Shown in pieces: positions 26,597-35,981 of a DNA stretch of 64,000 bases. How positions within the stretch are numbered: position 1 is the first letter of the stretch; each line of letters begins with the position of its first letter. A model generated the notes under the pieces. That model was not told the origin of the DNA, did no database searches, and was given only the letters and a program-made list of their open reading frames with translations. This DNA is from Pseudomonadota bacterium (GTDB lineage: Bacteria; Pseudomonadota; Alphaproteobacteria; RF32; CAG-239). The position numbers and the translations under genes are program-made. The stretch lies in NCBI GenBank assembly GCA_018362935.1, contig JAHALQ010000001.1, positions 151,020 through 215,019 on the forward strand. Direction: 5' to 3'.

Positions 26597-27370
26597 ATGG
26601 GTTACCTTAGCCAAAGAAAAAAATCGGAAAGAGAAAATATTTTTCTCAAAATAAGCTCAATAATCTTTATTTTATTGACAATCATGTCATTTATCCCGGC
26701 TCCGCGGGGCATATTTCCGGATATACTGTTTCATTTTTATTTTCTCAACCTGGTTTTGTTCATATATTCGGTTTATATCGGAAGATTTTTATACGGCAGC
26801 CTTTTTTTAATTTTGCTGATTATAAATTTTTTTCATGTTTCGGCTTATGCCAACATTTTTTTTGACACCCGTATAAGCGGCGGGCATACGCTTGCGCTGA
26901 ACTACACGCCGGATCGGCAGAAAGATTTGCCGGACGCGGGCGTCCTGCTTCTGAGTTCCGGATATCTGGAGCTTGAGCCGTCGGCGGAAGCAAGGTTTTG
27001 GACAGCCGAAAAAAACGGTCATGCCTTTAACATTATCCGTGTTAATTTCTCAAGGCTTTCCGGCATATCCCGGAAGAAGGCTTTCCGCCGGCTGGCCGCC
27101 TATATTGACACGCAGGATGACCCTGTCGTCATCTACGGCAATTTCGGAGAAGCCGCCTGGAGTGCCGGCATGAGCGCATTCCTCAAAGAAACCGGGTTAA
27201 AAGTTAAAAACCGCCTGATTTTTGCTCAGGAGGGAACGCGCTTTAATCCTTTTGTCCTGCCGAAATTTTATGTTCTGGGCTTTTCAAATCTCGGAATTGA
27301 AAAGATAAAAGTCAGTGCGCCGAAAGGGCGGAATTATCCTGAGATTTCTCTGCTTCTTGGTTTTGAGTAA
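26597..27370 (+). CDS. Membrane protein with a degenerate EEP-like domain
   Basis: About 257 residues. Three membrane segments in the first 90 residues (IFILLTIMSFIP; FYFLNLVLFIYSVYI; GSLFLILLIINFFHV) are followed by a soluble domain whose order of segments follows the endonuclease/exonuclease/phosphatase fold (IIRVNF; PVVIYGNFGEAAWSAGM in place of GDFN; FYVLGFSNLGIEKIKV; ending YPEISLLLGF), as in membrane-anchored YafD-like proteins. The catalytic His and Asp residues are not where expected, so activity is doubtful. The start ATG at 26597 is chosen over a TTG at 26567. The 3' end overlaps the convergent TPR gene by 59 bases. Confidence 0.5.
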   Translation: MGYLSQRKKSERENIFLKISSIIFILLTIMSFIPAPRGIFPDILFHFYFLNLVLFIYSVYIGRFLYGSLFLILLIINFFHVSAYANIFFDTRISGGHTLALNYTPDRQKDLPDAGVLLLSSGYLELEPSAEARFWTAEKNGHAFNIIRVNFSRLSGISRKKAFRRLAAYIDTQDDPVVIYGNFGEAAWSAGMSAFLKETGLKVKNRLIFAQEGTRFNPFVLPKFYVLGFSNLGIEKIKVSAPKGRNYPEISLLLGFE

Positions 27371-28721
27371 GCCTGCTTTCCAAAATTTCTAACAGTTCGT
27401 CTTCTTCTAGATTGCGGGCAAAGTCAATAGCCAGATTCAAATATTTGCATGCCTGTCCGGCATTGCCGCTTTTGCTCTCGACGTTGGCCATGTTGGCATA
27501 GTCAATCAGGGCGCCGAGAGTCCGTTCGTTTTTGATTTCGCAGTTAAGCGACTGTGCAAAAAGTGTTTTGGCGCGCGCCAAGTCGTGCTGCATCAGATAT
27601 ATCAGCCCCAGCAGGTTATAAGAATTGGCAACCTGAAAACAGCTTCGGCATTTTTGGTCTTCTTTGATAAGGCCGCGCAGAATTTTTTCGGCTTTGGTAT
27701 AATCGCCGTTTTCAAAAAGGGCTTCCGCCCGCAAAAAAAGCATGTCCAGATGCGCCGGCCGGTTGCCGCAGTCTTTGTGAAGGCGCGCGGCTCTGCCGGC
27801 TGTCTTGTATACGGCGTTAAAGTTATTTTCGGCGCGGCTGATATAAGCGCTGATTTCGAGGCTGAACGCCTGTCCCTGGACATTGTCCTGCCCGGCATGC
27901 TCCTTAAAGGCGCGGGTGCTTTCCTTTTTTGCTTTTTTGAGGTTTCCCTGCAGCAAATGGCTTAAGGCTTTTTGGTTGATGATTTCGGCCTGCCCGGTAA
28001 CCTGCCCGTTTTCGGCGCAAAGGATTTCGGCCTGTTCAAAAAAGGCAAAGGCTTCGTCAAAACGTTTTTGCGCCGTCATCAGCATGCCGAGCGTTCCCAA
28101 GGCCTCGGCTTCTTTGGGGCTGGCACCCAGATAGGCAAAAATTTTACGCGCTGTCCGCAGCATGAAGTCAGCGACATCATAAATCGCGCTGACCCGATAA
28201 ATCGTACCCATTTGCAGATAGGCTTCGGCTTCTTCAAAAATATAATTCAGTTTATTAAAAATTTTAGCCGCCTGCGACGTTTTTTCAGAAGCGGTCAGTA
28301 AGTCACCTTCTGCCAGATTCTCACGGGCTTCATGTAGGAGGCGGGCGGCCAGCTGCGCTTTTTCATTGCCGTATAAAATCTTTTTGCGGCTTCTGCCGGT
28401 TATGCTTTTTAATTCCTGCGCCAAATCTTTGCGGTTGTTTTTGTTCAGAAAGGAAATAACCGGCGTTATATTTTTTCCCATCACGGTTCGGATAAATTCA
28501 TTTTGCCGGCGTATCGGCAGCGCGGCCGCCCATGCGGCTGTTTTAATGACCGTTTCGCTGGAATACGGCGGATTTCCGGATGCCTGATTGCGCGCCTGCA
28601 AAATAAGTTTTTCAATAATCCGGCGCAAATGATCTCTTTTTAGTCGTTTGGTATAGTTCCAAACCAGCGCGGCAGCGCCTATTATAAAAAGGAGAACCAA
28701 TGTGAAACGGAGATAATTCAT
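27312..28721 (-). CDS. TPR protein with N-terminal membrane anchor
   Basis: 469 residues. A membrane segment (residues 4-23, LRFTLVLLFIIGAAALVWNY) is followed by a basic linker and tetratricopeptide-like repeats in the rest (for example AEAYLQMGTIYRVSAIYDVADFML; EAFAFFEQAEILCAENG; AEKILRGLIKEDQ). No catalytic domain is seen. It ends inside the convergent membrane protein gene. The function is unknown; together with the other TPR protein it forms a pair of anchored TPR genes flanking the EEP-like gene. Confidence 0.65.
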   Translation of the reverse strand: MNYLRFTLVLLFIIGAAALVWNYTKRLKRDHLRRIIEKLILQARNQASGNPPYSSETVIKTAAWAAALPIRRQNEFIRTVMGKNITPVISFLNKNNRKDLAQELKSITGRSRKKILYGNEKAQLAARLLHEARENLAEGDLLTASEKTSQAAKIFNKLNYIFEEAEAYLQMGTIYRVSAIYDVADFMLRTARKIFAYLGASPKEAEALGTLGMLMTAQKRFDEAFAFFEQAEILCAENGQVTGQAEIINQKALSHLLQGNLKKAKKESTRAFKEHAGQDNVQGQAFSLEISAYISRAENNFNAVYKTAGRAARLHKDCGNRPAHLDMLFLRAEALFENGDYTKAEKILRGLIKEDQKCRSCFQVANSYNLLGLIYLMQHDLARAKTLFAQSLNCEIKNERTLGALIDYANMANVESKSGNAGQACKYLNLAIDFARNLEEDELLEILESRLTQNQEAEKSQDNSALSAH

Positions 28722-28812
28722 AAATTTATGTTTTCTTTACCCAATGTTAGCTTTTGCTATTATAATATTTAGCATAGCTTATCAAAATTTTAATGTATAG
28801 GGATTTTTTATT

Positions 28813-31254
28813 ATGACCATAACCAGATTGAAATCGAACCAGTTATACACCAAATGCGATCCCAAAAAGTTCAAATTTTCAAGCACGGCCGAGCTTGAGG
28901 AACGTCTGTCCGCACTGGGGCAGGATCGGGCATTAAGCGCGGTGGAAATTGGCATTAATATTCAGTCCAAAGGTTATAATCTGTTTTGCCTCGGGCCGGA
29001 GGGCACCGGTAAAACCAGCCTGGTCAAGCGGGTGCTGCGCAAAGAGGCGCAAACGCGCCCGACACCGGACGACTGGGCATATGTCTACAATTTTGACGAG
29101 CCTTACAAGCCCTGCGCCATCAGTTTTGCGCCGGGCACGGCGGCCGAGTTTGCCAAAGACGTTGATAAGCTGATAGAAAACCTCTCGACCACCATTCCCG
29201 CCATTTCCGACAGCGACGAATACAAGGCCGGCATCAATATCATTCATGAAAAATACCGCCAGTATAAAGAAAAATATATAAAACTGCTGCAAAAAAAAGC
29301 CAAAGGCAAAAGCGTGTCGCTGCTGCATATGCCGGTCGGCCTGGTCGTGGCGCCGGTCAAAAACGGTGAGGTCTTAAGTCCCGAAGCTTTTGACGAACTG
29401 CCCGAAGAAGAAAAGAAGCAGCTGATTGACGACCTCAACCAGATGCAGGAAGAGATTGAGAACACCGCGTCCGATTTGCCGCAGTGGGAAGACAAGCAGC
29501 GCAACGAAATTAACGGCCTGCGCGAAAAATTCCTTAAAATGGCGGTTAAAAATCCGATTGACGCCCTGCACAATAAATACAAAGGGCACAAACAAGCCAA
29601 CGACTTTTTGCGCAATATTCAGAAGTACATAATAAACAACAGCGAAGAGTTTCTTCCCAATCAGGATGCAGCCGAGGGCGCTCCTGAAGCTCCGGATGAT
29701 CCGCTGAGCGCGATTTTCTCCAAAATCAAACAGCCGGAAGAAGACAAATTTGCCAAATTCAAAGTTAATGTCATTGTCAAAAACGAACCGGGTTCCGGCG
29801 CTCCGATTATTCATCTTGACCACCCCACTCAGGGCAATCTGGTCGGCAAGGTCGAGCGCATTCAGCAATACGGCGCTTTGCTGACGGATTTTACCCTGAT
29901 TAAAGCCGGTGCGCTGCACCAGGCCAACGGCGGTTTTCTGCTGATTGATGCCCGCAAGCTGCTGATTCAGCCTTTTGCTTGGGATTCTCTCAAACGCGCG
30001 CTGGCGTCTAAAAGCGTTAAGATAGAGGCGCCCAGCGACGAAACCACGTTTACCACCATTTCGCTTGACCCTGAGCCGATTCCGCTCAACGTCAAAGTTA
30101 TCCTGACCGGTGATGAGGAGTTATATGAGCTGCTGTCCGAGCGCGATCCCGATTTTTCGGATTATTTTAAAGTCGAGGCTGATTTCGGTGTTATCATGGA
30201 CAGAACACCGGCCAATGAGGTTGAATATGCCAAGCTTATCGGTTCGTTGTCAAAAAAGAAAAAGCTTCGTTCGCTGAACAAGCAGGCTGTGTCGAAAGTT
30301 ATCGAATATGCTTCGCGGCTGGCCGAAAGTTCTGAGAAACTGACCGCGCATATTGCCTCAATCGGCGATTTGCTGCGCGAGGCGGATTATTGGGCGCGCA
30401 AGTCCAAGGCCAACCAGATTGGCAAAAACCATATTGAACAGGCCATTGACGCGCAGATATACCGCAGCGACCGCATCAAACAGGCCATGCTTGAGCAGAT
30501 TGAAAAAGGTACGATTCTGATTGATATCAGCGGCGCCAAAGTCGGACAGATTAACGGCCTGGTGGTTTACAACTTCTCGCGTACCAGCTTCGGCAAACCG
30601 GCGCGCATCACGACGCAGGTTCGCATCGGCAAAGGCGAGTTTGTCAACATTGAGCGCGAAGTTGAGATGAGCGGCCCGATTCATTCCAAAGGCGTTTTGA
30701 TTCTTGAGAGCCTGCTGGCCAACCGTTTTGCTAAATTCTCGCCGTTGTCGCTGAGCGCGGCGATAGTCTTTGAACAGTCTTACGGCGGCGTGGACGGCGA
30801 CAGCGCGTCTTCAACAGAATATTACTGCATGCTGTCGGCCATTTCGGGCATTCCGATTAAGCAAAGTATTGCCGTAACCGGTTCAATCAATCAGTTTGGC
30901 GAAGTCCAGCCGATCGGCGGCGTCAATGAGAAAATCGAGGGATTCTTTGACGTCTGCGTCCGCCAGGGGTTGACCGGCGAGCACGGCGTTATCATTCCGC
31001 GGACCAATGTGCCGGATTTGATGCTGCGGGAGGATGTTCTCAAAGCGGTGGACGAGGGCAAGTTCCATGTCTGGGCGGTTGATACGGTCGATGACGGCAT
31101 CGAGATTCTGACCGGAATCAAAGCCGGACAACCGGACAAACGCGGCGTTTATCCCAAAAAGACGGTTAACCGCGCGGTTCAGGACGGGTTGGATTATCTT
31201 TACAAAAGATACGTCCATTTTGCCAAAGAAACGCACGGCTGCCTCGGCAAATAA
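28813..31254 (+). CDS. Lon-related ATP-dependent protease
   Basis: 813 residues. A P-loop (GPEGTGKTS) is near residue 60, a long helical insertion follows (about 130-250), then the AAA core and a C-terminal Lon-type protease domain. The catalytic Ser is Ser664 in GVDGDSAS and the Lys is Lys707 in GGVNEKIEGF, 43 residues apart as in Lon. It matches the family of Lon-like AAA proteases that lack the Lon substrate-binding N-terminal domain. It is a monocistronic gene with its own terminator; the substrate is unknown. Confidence 0.9.
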   Translation: MTITRLKSNQLYTKCDPKKFKFSSTAELEERLSALGQDRALSAVEIGINIQSKGYNLFCLGPEGTGKTSLVKRVLRKEAQTRPTPDDWAYVYNFDEPYKPCAISFAPGTAAEFAKDVDKLIENLSTTIPAISDSDEYKAGINIIHEKYRQYKEKYIKLLQKKAKGKSVSLLHMPVGLVVAPVKNGEVLSPEAFDELPEEEKKQLIDDLNQMQEEIENTASDLPQWEDKQRNEINGLREKFLKMAVKNPIDALHNKYKGHKQANDFLRNIQKYIINNSEEFLPNQDAAEGAPEAPDDPLSAIFSKIKQPEEDKFAKFKVNVIVKNEPGSGAPIIHLDHPTQGNLVGKVERIQQYGALLTDFTLIKAGALHQANGGFLLIDARKLLIQPFAWDSLKRALASKSVKIEAPSDETTFTTISLDPEPIPLNVKVILTGDEELYELLSERDPDFSDYFKVEADFGVIMDRTPANEVEYAKLIGSLSKKKKLRSLNKQAVSKVIEYASRLAESSEKLTAHIASIGDLLREADYWARKSKANQIGKNHIEQAIDAQIYRSDRIKQAMLEQIEKGTILIDISGAKVGQINGLVVYNFSRTSFGKPARITTQVRIGKGEFVNIEREVEMSGPIHSKGVLILESLLANRFAKFSPLSLSAAIVFEQSYGGVDGDSASSTEYYCMLSAISGIPIKQSIAVTGSINQFGEVQPIGGVNEKIEGFFDVCVRQGLTGEHGVIIPRTNVPDLMLREDVLKAVDEGKFHVWAVDTVDDGIEILTGIKAGQPDKRGVYPKKTVNRAVQDGLDYLYKRYVHFAKETHGCLGK

Positions 31255-31260
31255 CAACAA

Positions 31261-31285
31261 AGCCCCTCGAGAGAGGGGCTTTTTA
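31261..31285 (+). terminator. Terminator after the Lon-related protease
   Basis: AGCCCCTC/GAGGGGCT stem (31261-31280) with a GA-rich tetraloop and T tract. Confidence 0.8.
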
Positions 31286-31299
31286 ATGCTGCGTGTTAT

Positions 31300-31647
31300 T
31301 CAAAGGCCGAGCATAGCCCAAAACTTGGGCAGTCCCAAATTATATAAAAACCTGTCCCTTGTGACTTCCCAGTACATCAAATTTATTATTGTTGAAATGG
31401 CAATAATAGTTACAACATTCAGCGAATTAAATTCATACTGATTCATATTTTCGGGGAGCTTAAATTTTCTGTAATATAACGCCGAAACAAAGATAATTGA
31501 TAACATGTATACATCATAAGCAAGAAAGGCAAGATTAAAAGGAGCATAAAATTGCAGTTCACAGGCAAACATTATCCATAAAACCATGCACATAGCAATT
31601 ATTACCACGGATGTAGAAATTAAAAAATTAATTGCCGAGATTAACAT
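31300..31647 (-). CDS. Small membrane protein A of an AT-rich pair
   Basis: About 115 residues with four probable membrane segments. Not recognised. It resembles its upstream neighbour in layout and in a shared [AV]PFN..F....D motif followed by a basic segment, a Tyr-rich stretch and another membrane segment, so the two look like diverged duplicates. The ATG at 31647 is preferred over the TTG at 31659, because GGAG lies before it. Base composition is clearly more AT-rich than the flanking genes. Confidence 0.55.
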   Translation of the reverse strand: MLISAINFLISTSVVIIAMCMVLWIMFACELQFYAPFNLAFLAYDVYMLSIIFVSALYYRKFKLPENMNQYEFNSLNVVTIIAISTIINLMYWEVTRDRFLYNLGLPKFWAMLGL

Positions 31648-31679
31648 TTTATGCTCCAAGTCTTGTCCGGAATGTTCCT

Positions 31680-31982
31680 TTATTTAAACAATGATTCCCA
31701 ATAAGACAAAAGCCCGGGGTAAACAATTTTCCAATATTTAGCGATAATAACTATGGCCAGAAGTGTTAAAATACCATTTGTTATGCTATAATATTTTTGG
31801 ATATCAAATATATTAAGATGGTGATATTTTTTAGGATGCTTAAAAAAAAGTATATCGGATGCTATAAAAACGAAATCAAATATAAAGAATAAAAAATTGA
31901 AAGGAACGGCAAAATGTAAGGCAAGTACAATTATCCATAATATTAATTCAATGATAACTCTTACAGTTCTAAATATTTGCAT
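31680..31982 (-). CDS. Small membrane protein B of an AT-rich pair
   Basis: 100 residues with three or four membrane segments (IIELILWIIVLALHFAVPFNF; FLFFIFDFVFIASDILFF; ILTLLAIVIIAKYW). A good ribosome site (GGAAGGA) precedes the ATG. It is a relative of the downstream gene at 31300-31647 and unrecognised. It is very AT-rich, unlike its surroundings, which suggests recent acquisition. Confidence 0.55.
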   Translation of the reverse strand: MQIFRTVRVIIELILWIIVLALHFAVPFNFLFFIFDFVFIASDILFFKHPKKYHHLNIFDIQKYYSITNGILTLLAIVIIAKYWKIVYPGLLSYWESLFK

Positions 31983-32042
31983 TTTTTCGTTCCTTCCATT
32001 TTTTATTTACTTTAATTTCCCGCTAAAGTAAATACTTTGCCT

Positions 32043-32918
32043 TTAATAATATCCCATGATTCTCATCTGCCGGCGACGCTCCTCCTCATCTGTTGTATTT
32101 TCATCAATAAATTTATTATATAAAGTTTTAAGAGTTGAATCACTGACTGCTCCAATAAGACCTCTGGTTAACGTATTGTTATCCCCTCGACCAAAAAGAT
32201 AATTTCCTGATTTATTGCCAATTTTAGCTGCCGTAGCTCCTAAAGCCATGTTTTTGGCATATTCCTGCGGCGTGTTGTCTTCTGTCACTCCGGCACCGTA
32301 AGTCAGGCCGTTGGCAATGCCGGTTTTAAAGTTTCCGGTTGCTTTCATCGCCAGAGGCGCGGTTTTGGATGCTCCGAGAATTTTGCCATACGGATTACTG
32401 GCGATAGAACCGGCTGCTTCGGCAATGCCCATAGCCACAGGCATATCTTGTTGTCCTTGCGCCATAACGTTTCTGCGATTATCCCGGGTAACGGCATAGC
32501 CGCGTTTTGCGGCATCCCAAAAAGATTCTCCGCTTTTGTTCCATTTGGGATTCAGGCTGGCCAAACCATAGCCGAGCCCGCCCATAACACCTTCCATCTC
32601 ATCGGCAAAACCCAGCGTCAAGCCGTTTAGCCCAGCGCTCGCCAATTGTTCGCCTTTTTTAAGGATGTTGCCGAAAGTGCCGTTTTGCTGCGGTTTCTCG
32701 TCTTTATGAAGATTCTCGTCATAATAGGAAATATCGCCCAATGACCCGGTCATTTTTGTCATTCCGCCGTTCGGATGCTGCTTGTCCCAGGCATAGGCAA
32801 CGGCTTCGCGGGTCGTGTCAAACTGCGGTACCGGCTGTTGATTAACAGGGGTGCTTTGCAGCGGCTGAAGTCCAAGCCTTTTTCGGCGTTCGTCTTCGCT
32901 TTCCCATAAATTATTCAT
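32043..32918 (-). CDS. Phage-like protein of unknown function
   Basis: 291 residues beginning MNNLWESEDERRKRLGLQ. The middle holds ASAGLNGLTLGFADEMEGVMGGLGYGLAS, a Gly/Ala-rich segment of the kind found in large phage structural or DNA-injection proteins (the LTxGFxDE motif). No signal peptide. AAAGGAAATCAG precedes the ATG, giving a good start. No other phage gene is near, so this could be a domesticated or stranded phage gene. It is the first gene of the small minus-strand group with the two membrane proteins. Confidence 0.5.
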   Translation of the reverse strand: MNNLWESEDERRKRLGLQPLQSTPVNQQPVPQFDTTREAVAYAWDKQHPNGGMTKMTGSLGDISYYDENLHKDEKPQQNGTFGNILKKGEQLASAGLNGLTLGFADEMEGVMGGLGYGLASLNPKWNKSGESFWDAAKRGYAVTRDNRRNVMAQGQQDMPVAMGIAEAAGSIASNPYGKILGASKTAPLAMKATGNFKTGIANGLTYGAGVTEDNTPQEYAKNMALGATAAKIGNKSGNYLFGRGDNNTLTRGLIGAVSDSTLKTLYNKFIDENTTDEEERRRQMRIMGYY

Positions 32919-32933
32919 TCTGATTTCCTTTCA

Positions 32934-32966
32934 TAAAAAAATCCGCCCGGCAAAAACCGGACGGAT
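32934..32966 (-). terminator. Second terminator of the yejA-yejB transcript
   Basis: ATCCG.CCGG...CCGG.CGGAT stem (32941-32966), T7 tract on the minus strand. Confidence 0.7.
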
Positions 32967-32971
32967 GATTT

Positions 32972-33001
32972 AAAATAAAAAACACCGTTAAAAAAACGGT
33001 G
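32972..33001 (-). terminator. First terminator of the yejA-yejB transcript
   Basis: CACCGTT (32983-32989) with AACGGTG (32995-33001), T-rich on the minus strand. Two terminators in tandem isolate the yej operon from the phage-like gene. Confidence 0.7.
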
Positions 33002-33070
33002 CGCTTCAAATAGATACACTAACTTCGTATCTTATTGATTTATAGCAACTATTTTCCCCGATGTCAAGTC

Positions 33071-33079
33071 TGTGGATAA
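33071..33079 (-). promoter_or_regulatory. Single exact DnaA-box sequence
   Basis: TGTGGATAA, the complement of the consensus TTATCCACA. It is isolated, 14.7 kb from dnaA, just past the yejB stop, and may be chance. Confidence 0.25.
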
Positions 33080-33111
33080 GTTTGCAGAAAATTCGCGTCA
33101 GAGTTGTGCTT

Positions 33112-34182
33112 TTAGCTTTGGCTTTCAAAGCTGATTCTTGGGTCTATCAGCGAATATGTAATGTCGGATGCCAGCTTAAGGACAAGCCCCAGCAGCGCGA
33201 AAATATACATCGTGCCGAAAATAACCGGATAATCGCGCGTCATAATCGCCTCGTAACCGAGCAGTCCAATGCCGCTTAAGGAAAAAATCACTTCAATCAG
33301 CAGCGAGCCGGTGAACAGCATCTTAATCAGCAAAGACGGAAAACCGGCAATCACAATCAGCATCGCGTTGCGGAAAACATGTCCGTACAAAATGCGGTTT
33401 TCCGACAGGCCTTTGGCGCGCGCCGTCATCACATACTGCTTGTTGATTTCATCCAGAAAAGAGTTTTTGGTCAGCATGGTCAGGCTGGCAAAGCCGCCGA
33501 TAACCATGGCCGTCACCGGCAGTGTGATATGCCAGAAATAGTCTTTGATTTTGCCGAACCACGTCAGGCTTTCCCAGTTGTCCGAAGTCAGCCCGTGCAG
33601 CGGAAACCATTGCAGATACGTGCCGCCGGCAAAAAAGACAATTAAAAACACCGCGAACAGAAAAACCGGAATAGCCGAACCGAGAATAACCGCAAAAGAC
33701 GTCCACACGTCAAATTTGGAACCGTCAGTCACCGCTTTTTTGATTCCCAGCGGGATAGCCACCAGATAAATTATCAGCGTCGACCACAGCCCCAGCGACA
33801 TCGAAACCGGCATCCGCTCCCAGATTAATTGCCCGACCGTTTTGTCCTGATAGAAACTTTTGCCGAAGTCAAATCGCGCGTAGTCCAGCACCATTTTGAC
33901 GAACCGCGCATAAGCGGGTTTGTCAAAACCGAATTGTTTTTCCAGTTCTTTGACCATATCTTCCGGCACGCCCTGCGCGCCCTGATATTTTGAGCCGCGC
34001 CCAAGTTCCGTCCCGGCGCCGCCGAGCTTGCCGGTGGCATTGACGTTCATACCCTGAAACTTGGCCAGCGTGTGTTCAACCGGGCCGCCCGGCGCAAACT
34101 GGATAATCAGGAAGTTGATTGCCAGGATGCCGAGCAAGGTCATCGGAATAAGCAGAATTCTTTTGAAAATATAGTTTCTCAT
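33112..34182 (-). CDS. yejB: ABC transporter permease, YejB type
   Basis: 356 residues with six membrane segments, the inner-membrane permease of a peptide/microcin C uptake system. The family's long periplasmic insertion after GGPVEHTLAKFQG and the EAA loop (ARAKGLSENRILYGHVFRNA) are visible. The start (ATG 34182) overlaps the yejA stop by four bases (ATGA). The gene ends the operon: no yejE permease or yejF ATPase follows, only terminators. Confidence 0.9.
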   Translation of the reverse strand: MRNYIFKRILLIPMTLLGILAINFLIIQFAPGGPVEHTLAKFQGMNVNATGKLGGAGTELGRGSKYQGAQGVPEDMVKELEKQFGFDKPAYARFVKMVLDYARFDFGKSFYQDKTVGQLIWERMPVSMSLGLWSTLIIYLVAIPLGIKKAVTDGSKFDVWTSFAVILGSAIPVFLFAVFLIVFFAGGTYLQWFPLHGLTSDNWESLTWFGKIKDYFWHITLPVTAMVIGGFASLTMLTKNSFLDEINKQYVMTARAKGLSENRILYGHVFRNAMLIVIAGFPSLLIKMLFTGSLLIEVIFSLSGIGLLGYEAIMTRDYPVIFGTMYIFALLGLVLKLASDITYSLIDPRISFESQS

Positions 34183-35981
34183 GGCTTGGCCCACCAGGTA
34201 AAAATGTCAAATCCGGCTTTGACGTTCGTTCGCGGACGCTCAAGCTTGCCGGCCCAATAGGCGACGCGCTGATACGGCGAATACCATTGCGGTATCATAT
34301 AATGTCCGTTAAGCAGCACGCGGTCCAGCGCACGGACGCTTTCTTGGTAATCCTCTTTGTCTTTGGCTTCAATCAGCCGGCTGATAAGTTTGTCGGCAAC
34401 GGGGTTTTTAATGCCCATCATGTTGTAGCTGCCGCGAATGTCGGCCGCCGCCGAACCCCACATCTCGCGTTGCTCGTTGCCGGGCATCTGGCTTATCCGC
34501 AATGCCAGAATGGCGACTTCAAAGTCAAAATTGTCAAGCCTGTTTTTGAAGATGTTGGTTTCCAAATTGCGGAAAGTCATCTTTATGCCGATTTTTTTGA
34601 GGTTGTCCATAAACGGCAGCATAACGCGGGTAAAGGAAGAACCGTTGGCGGAGTTGCTCAAAACTTCTATTTCCAGCGGCTTGCCGGTTTTGAGATTAGT
34701 CATTTTGCCGTCAACGAAATCGTATCCGGCGCTTTTAAGCAGACGGACGGCACGGCGCAGGTTTTCGCGGGTTTCCTGAGGCGTTTTATGTGAGGGAAGT
34801 TCCGGAGCTGCGGTAAAAACGCTGTCATCCAGTTCGCCTTTATATTGCTTGAGAATGTCCAGCTCGCGCCCCTGCGGCCGGCCGGTTGCTTCCATGTCGG
34901 TATTGGTGAAATAACTGTATATGCGGCGGTACTGGTTATAAAACAGCTTTTCGTTGGCCCAGTCAAAGTTGAACGCCAGCCCGATGGCCTCGCGCACCCG
35001 TTTGTCCTGAAATTTGGGCAGCCGCAGGTTAAACCCGAAAAACTGCAAAACCGCCGGATTATGATGTGCCAGCTCGGCCTGAGTAACTTTGCCGCTTTTG
35101 ACGGTGTCATTGTCATAGCCGCTGACCCATATTTTGGCAATAAACTCTTCCCGCGCGTCAATATTGCCGGAAAACAGAGCCTGAAGGGTGACGGTCGTAT
35201 CTTGGTAATAGTCATAACGCACCGTGTCAAAGTTATAAAAGCCTTTGCGCGACGGCAGGTCTTTGGCCCAATAGTCCGGGTTGCGCCTGAAAACAATATA
35301 TTTGCCCGGTTCAAACTTATCAATTAAATACGGGCCGCTGCCGAGTGGTACCCGCAGCGACGGCTTGGCAAAGTCTTTTCCTTCCCAGTCTTTGGCGGAA
35401 TAAATTTTGAACTGGGTCAAAATCAGCGGCAGTTCGCGGTTGTTGGCACCTTTTTTGAAGTAAAAGCGGACATGCCGGTCAGATATTTTTTCGGCGCGTT
35501 CCACGTCGGCGTAATACACCCGGTACAGCGGCGAACCTTTTTCAATCAGGCTGTTGAAACTGAAAATGACATCGTCGGCCGTAATTCGGCTTCCGTCGGA
35601 AAAGCGCGCGTTTTCGTCAAGGATAAAACCGATATAGGATTTGTCATCGGGTAGCTCAAACTTTTTGGCAACCAGCGGATAAACGCCGGAGGGGTCGTCG
35701 GCCGGAGAAAAACCGAGGCTGTCAAGCGTCAGCTCGGCGGCTTCGCCGGCGGCAATCCCTTTGAATATAAAAGGGTTAAAGCTGTCAAAACCGCCGTAGT
35801 TCGGCAGCGTGACCTTGCCGCCTTTGGGTGCCTGAGGATTGACATATTCAAAATGGGTAAATTTTCTGTCGTATTTGGGTGCGCCGTATAAAGAAAACGA
35901 TTCGGAAATTCGGACGTCTGTGGCTTGTGCGTTCATCGCCCAACAACAGATTAAGCTGGTTAAAAACAGTTTTCTCATCAT
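34179..35981 (-). CDS. yejA: Extracellular solute-binding protein, family 5 (YejA type)
   Basis: 600 residues with a signal peptide (MMRKLFLTSLICCWAMNAQA). The mature protein has the SBP-family-5 pattern (ARFSDGSRITADDVIFSFN; VPLGSGPYLIDKFEPGKYIVFRRNPDYW) and the YejA-specific start (FTHFEYVNPQAPKGG). It would bind peptides in the periplasm and deliver them to the YejB-containing transporter. Its start overlaps the stop of the upstream unknown gene by four bases. Confidence 0.92.
   Translation of the reverse strand: MMRKLFLTSLICCWAMNAQATDVRISESFSLYGAPKYDRKFTHFEYVNPQAPKGGKVTLPNYGGFDSFNPFIFKGIAAGEAAELTLDSLGFSPADDPSGVYPLVAKKFELPDDKSYIGFILDENARFSDGSRITADDVIFSFNSLIEKGSPLYRVYYADVERAEKISDRHVRFYFKKGANNRELPLILTQFKIYSAKDWEGKDFAKPSLRVPLGSGPYLIDKFEPGKYIVFRRNPDYWAKDLPSRKGFYNFDTVRYDYYQDTTVTLQALFSGNIDAREEFIAKIWVSGYDNDTVKSGKVTQAELAHHNPAVLQFFGFNLRLPKFQDKRVREAIGLAFNFDWANEKLFYNQYRRIYSYFTNTDMEATGRPQGRELDILKQYKGELDDSVFTAAPELPSHKTPQETRENLRRAVRLLKSAGYDFVDGKMTNLKTGKPLEIEVLSNSANGSSFTRVMLPFMDNLKKIGIKMTFRNLETNIFKNRLDNFDFEVAILALRISQMPGNEQREMWGSAAADIRGSYNMMGIKNPVADKLISRLIEAKDKEDYQESVRALDRVLLNGHYMIPQWYSPYQRVAYWAGKLERPRTNVKAGFDIFTWWAKP

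Noticed and set aside
33071..33079. Replication origin at the isolated DnaA box
   Set aside because: A single exact box without an AT-rich unwinding region or further boxes; chance is likely.
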